Source of the DNA: Bacillota bacterium
GTDB lineage: Bacteria; Bacillota; GCA-003054495; Carboxydocellales; JAJZTU01
DNA: 9,211 nt
Direction: 5' to 3'
NCBI GenBank assembly: GCA_021848765.1
Contig: JAJZTU010000126.1
Coordinates: 1 to 9,211 of the forward strand
The notes beneath the pieces are model-generated. The model searched no databases and was not told the origin of the DNA. It worked only from the letters and a program-made list of their open reading frames with translations. Positions 7,482 to 9,211 of this stretch are shown piece by piece (within the stretch, counting starts at the first letter, position 1; every line of letters starts with the position of its first letter). Both the position numbers and the translations under genes were made by a program.

Positions 7482-7530
7482 AAAAAAACTCTCCTTGTTG
7501 TAATAGGACCGCAAAGTACTTAGGAGTACT

Positions 7531-7560
7531 AAAAGCCCCAGAGCCGGTGTGGCCCTGGGG
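7531..7560 (-). terminator. Intrinsic terminator after the 46-codon gene
   Basis: A GC-rich hairpin at 7536-7560 (CCCCAG paired with CTGGGG, one mismatch, then 3-4 further pairs around a short loop) is followed on the minus strand by CTTTT (7535-7531). It lies 46 nt beyond the stop of the small minus-strand gene. The T tract is short, so termination strength is uncertain. Confidence 0.55.
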
Positions 7561-7605
7561 CAATTGTGGTTTTAGTCTACTGGCCGGGAACCGGCCTGCG
7601 CGGTA

Positions 7606-7746
7606 TTATTGTTCCTTATTGCCTTTTTGCTCAAACCAGGTTTTAGTGCTCCGTTCAAGGTCCTTGTTTGCTACCTTTGAAGAAATGGTGCCGTCGGAAT
7701 TAACTGGACTTGTCTGTCTTGGTTTTTTAGAACCCTGTCTCTTCAT
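7606..7746 (-). CDS. Small hydrophilic protein of unknown function (46 aa)
   Basis: ATG 7746 is preceded by GGAGG with 7 nt spacing, an ideal ribosome binding site that decides this start over a TTG further upstream at 7812. The 46 residues (beginning MKRQGSKKPRQTSPVNSDG, ending TWFEQKGNKEQ) are highly charged, rich in Lys, Ser, Gln and Asn, and have no cysteine, membrane segment or recognisable motif. The gene lies 90 nt downstream of the Mn2+ exporter gene in the same direction, and a hairpin terminator follows it. It may be the last gene of the manganese-controlled transcript or have its own weak promoter. Function unknown; I recognise no family. Confidence 0.6.
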   Translation of the reverse strand: MKRQGSKKPRQTSPVNSDGTISSKVANKDLERSTKTWFEQKGNKEQ

Positions 7747-7836
7747 TACAACACCTCCAAGAAAAGTGTGCCCAAACGGGGCTTTGTTATGCAAACCTGT
7801 GCAAATGGACAATTTAACCCGGGGCCTTCCTAATTT

Positions 7837-8400
7837 CTATTTAAGGAAAATACGTCCGAGAGTAACCACGCCGAAACCGATAAAAATTAGGGCTGATACC
7901 CATTTGATGGTTTTTTCGGGAATCCTTTTTCCCAATACGATTCCCACGATAATAGCAAAACCGTCTGCCACCACCATACCCAGAGTGGAACCGATCCAGA
8001 CCTCCCAGAAGGCATTGTACTTAGCTGCCAGGGAAATGGTGGCGAGTTGGGTTTTATCCCCCAGTTCGGCCAGGAAAAAAGCAATTCCCACCGTTGCTAC
8101 CGGACCGTACTTGGAAACCCGCTTATCCTCATCCTCCAGGGTATCCCCCCTCAGCGTCCATAAGCCAAAGAAGATAAATGATGCCCCGGCCAGGATTTCA
8201 ATCCAAACCATAGGAATAACAGTACCTATGAATTCTCCCAGAACAACCGAGACCAGGTGTACCAGAAGGGTAGCAAGAAAAATTCCACTCAGCACCTGAG
8301 TTGCCCGGTATCTGGTAGCAAAAGCCAGCGCCAGCAGTTGGGTTTTATCCCCCATTTCGGCCATGGTAATGAGAAAAAGCGACCCTATCAATGCTGTCAT
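7837..8400 (-). CDS. GDT1/UPF0016 (TMEM165) family manganese exporter, MneA-like
   Basis: Integral membrane cation exporter of the GDT1/UPF0016 family, whose bacterial members (MneA/Mnx) remove excess Mn2+. The two family repeats each carry the signature E-x-G-D-K-T: EMGDKT at residues 15-20 and ELGDKT at 112-117, which form the cation site. Six membrane helices are predicted by eye, three per repeat, separated by an acidic loop RGDTLEDEDKR (84-94). The length, 187 aa, is normal for a two-repeat bacterial member. The start ATG 8400 has GGAGG 7 nt upstream; a start 7 codons earlier would cover this site and is rejected. A yybP-ykoY riboswitch directly upstream supports Mn2+ as the signal and substrate. 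The family assignment is strong; the metal specificity is inferred. Confidence 0.92.
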   Translation of the reverse strand: MTALIGSLFLITMAEMGDKTQLLALAFATRYRATQVLSGIFLATLLVHLVSVVLGEFIGTVIPMVWIEILAGASFIFFGLWTLRGDTLEDEDKRVSKYGPVATVGIAFFLAELGDKTQLATISLAAKYNAFWEVWIGSTLGMVVADGFAIIVGIVLGKRIPEKTIKWVSALIFIGFGVVTLGRIFLK

Positions 8401-8419
8401 AAATTCACCTCCCCACCTC

Positions 8420-8468
8420 AAAAATAAAAACCTTCAACACAAACAATAAAAATTGCCTGTGTTGAAGG
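8420..8468 (-). terminator. Riboswitch-controlled terminator in the exporter leader
   Basis: A perfect 11-bp inverted repeat, CCTTCAACACA (8468-8458 on the minus strand) with TGTGTTGAAGG (8441-8431), encloses a 16-nt loop and is followed by TTTTTATTTTT (8430-8420). It sits 7 nt before the exporter ribosome binding site. Its first arm contains CCTTC, which is also the 3' side of the aptamer closing stem (with GAAGG 8569-8565), so the two structures exclude each other. Mn2+ binding would favour the aptamer and allow read-through, an ON switch. Confidence 0.88.
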
Positions 8469-8571
8469 TCTCACTAATCGGCTGTACCAATTTGCTAAAG
8501 CCAGATGCGAAAAGCACCAGTATGTTGACTTTAGCTGCGACTTGTCGGTGTCGCCTGCTACTCCCCTTCTC
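8464..8571 (-). promoter_or_regulatory. yybP-ykoY manganese riboswitch (aptamer)
   Basis: The leader of the exporter gene carries the hallmark GGGGAGTAGC (8566-8557) right after GAGAA, and ends with the typical GTGAGACCTT before the terminator. Internal pairings are visible: GAAGG (8569-8565) with CCTTC (8468-8464) as the closing stem, CGAC (8553-8550) with GTCG (8541-8538), and GCTAAAG (8535-8529) with CTTTAGC (8500-8494). The second conserved loop region includes CAACATACTGG. In this class two purine-rich loops dock to bind Mn2+. Position, neighbour gene and expression platform all agree with the class. Confidence 0.92.
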
Positions 8572-8576
8572 AGCAA

Positions 8577-8605
8577 ATTATAGCCAAAATACCCAAGCAT
8601 GTCAA
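8577..8605 (-). promoter_or_regulatory. Consensus sigma-A promoter of the Mn exporter transcript
   Basis: TTGACA (8605-8600) and TATAAT (8582-8577) on the minus strand are separated by exactly 17 bp, a perfect match to the vegetative consensus in both boxes. Transcription would start near 8570, exactly where the riboswitch aptamer begins. This suggests strong constitutive initiation, with control left to the riboswitch. Confidence 0.9.
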
Positions 8606-8608
8606 GTA

Positions 8609-8681
8609 TTTCCTCCTTTCTCTGTGTTTCCTCCTTTCTCTGTGTTTCCTCCTTTCCCCTGTGTTTCCTCCTTTCCCCCAC
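8609..8681. repeat. Tandem repeat, about four copies of an 18-19 bp unit
   Basis: The unit TTTCCTCCTTTCTCTGTG occurs at 8609-8626 and identically at 8627-8644, then as a 19-bp variant at 8645-8663 (TCTGTG becomes CCCTGTG), then as a partial copy from 8664. Every copy is pyrimidine-rich on the plus strand and contains AGGAGG on the minus strand. The array fills the gap between the Mn promoter and the tnpB remnant. It abuts the -35 box (8605), so it could influence promoter activity or be a slipped-strand expansion. Confidence 0.88.
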
Positions 8682-8684
8682 GAC

Positions 8685-9211
8685 CCCTGTGCAGCGGAAT
8701 ACGTCCAAACGTAAGAAAAACAATCCGAAGAAGAAGCGGCGCACACGCCGGCAGAACCAACGCATGAGCCAGTGGCCATTTGGCCAGCTCATCATGCTGC
8801 TGTCGTATAAATTAGCATCCTTGGGGATAGAACTGACCAAAACAGACGAGAGCTATACCACGCAGACATGCCCTGTCTGTGGCCGGAAGAAGAAAGTAGC
8901 CGGTAGAACATACAAGTGCTATTGCGGATACTCAATGCACCGGGACATCCACGGAGCAAGGAATATCCTGGCCAAACACAAGTATGGAGAAATCCGTGCC
9001 TTGGATTGGGAGATCGATAAGATCACGTATCTACGGCCTACCGGTTGAGGTGGAAAGTAGTAGATGCCTGGAACCAAGGCCACCAGAGAAGCAGAACGAC
9101 CGTGTTGTCGGGAGCGTCAACAAGTTGGCGGGCATGTCTAGTGCATGAGGAGGCTCAAACGAGTATCCGACCTGGCCAGTTTGGCGATATGTTTCTTGAA
9201 GCTCCCGCCTC
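8685..9211 (+). pseudogene. tnpB: TnpB (IS200/IS605-type OrfB) 3' remnant, frameshifted
   Basis: The C-terminal part of an RNA-guided TnpB nuclease of IS200/IS605-type elements. Homology begins around VQRNTSKRKKNNPKKKRRTR and continues with RMSQWPFGQL, IELTKTDESYTTQTCPVCG, a zinc ribbon (CPVCG at 8869, then CYCGY) and HRDIHGARNIL, holding the last RuvC aspartate (codon 8944-8946). About 250 N-terminal residues, including the first RuvC residues, are absent, so the fragment cannot be an active nuclease. The frame ends at TGA 9046-9048 after TYLRPTG, but the frame from TTG 9045 stays open to the window end (LRWKVVDAWNQGHQ, LEAPA) and resembles the usual TnpB tail. One base is therefore apparently missing near 9043-9046. 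The 5' break adjoins the tandem repeats. The exact 5' limit is approximate; no TnpA is present. Confidence 0.85.

Noticed and set aside
7240..7503. Plus-strand reading frame MKVWLNGPSRHFSACG
   Set aside because: Unusual composition, no motif and no ribosome binding site; it runs antisense to the leader of the cytochrome unit.
7515..7530. Duplicated AGTACT palindrome as an operator
   Set aside because: Two 6-bp palindromes 4 bp apart with no promoter nearby; too little evidence to call a binding site.
7547..8299. Long plus-strand reading frame of 250 codons
   Set aside because: It is antisense to the clear GDT1 exporter gene and the small 46-codon gene, and resembles no protein.
8401..8421. 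Start of the Mn exporter seven codons upstream of ATG 8400
   Set aside because: That extension (MRWGGEF) translates the ribosome binding site; ATG 8400 has GGAGG at 7 nt.
8609..8681. CRISPR array
   Set aside because: The repeats are contiguous with no unique spacers, so this is a simple tandem array.
8418..8840. Minus-strand reading frame with RKHRERRKHRERR repeats
   Set aside because: It crosses the promoter, riboswitch and tandem repeats; the apparent protein repeat is just the DNA repeat translated.

Overview
The window most likely comes from an anaerobic member of the Clostridia (Firmicutes). It encodes amino-acid-fermentation enzymes of the ornithine (Stickland-type) oxidative branch, has strong AGGAGG ribosome binding sites and a consensus sigma-A promoter, and carries a manganese riboswitch and a membrane cytochrome pair. 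No species can be assigned from the sequence alone.

Left part (1-5956, + strand): a tight arginine/ornithine degradation operon that begins upstream of the window. It encodes D-ornithine 4,5-aminomutase, with the small subunit OraS apparently fused in frame to the large subunit OraE. Then come a MutL/GlmL-like ASKHA ATPase that probably services the B12 enzyme, ornithine racemase (Orr), and an arginase whose start codon overlaps the orr stop. Together they turn L-arginine into L-ornithine plus urea, then D-ornithine, then 2,4-diaminopentanoate. The later enzymes (Ord, OrtA/OrtB) are not in the window.

Middle part (5946-7208, - strand, convergent with the operon): a two-gene membrane electron-transfer unit, a b-type cytochrome followed by a membrane-anchored tetraheme c-type cytochrome. 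Both are interrupted, the cytochrome b by an in-frame TGA after its first membrane helix and the cytochrome c by a one-base frameshift at an A5 run. This suggests a decaying operon or sequence errors. Upstream (7209-7500) are only doubtful small reading frames.

Right part (7531-8606, - strand): a well-formed manganese-homeostasis unit. A perfect TTGACA-N17-TATAAT promoter leads into a yybP-ykoY (Mn2+) riboswitch, a terminator hairpin that competes with its closing stem, and a GDT1/UPF0016 (MneA-like) Mn2+ exporter gene. A 46-codon gene of unknown function and a terminator follow. The right edge (about 8685-9211, + strand) is the 3' remnant of an IS200/IS605-type tnpB with a frameshift near its end. 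It is separated from the Mn promoter by about four copies of an 18-bp tandem repeat.

Four reading-frame anomalies occur in 9 kb (the oraS-oraE fusion, the cytochrome b stop, the cytochrome c frameshift and the tnpB frameshift). The main caveat is therefore whether some are indel or base errors in the assembly.
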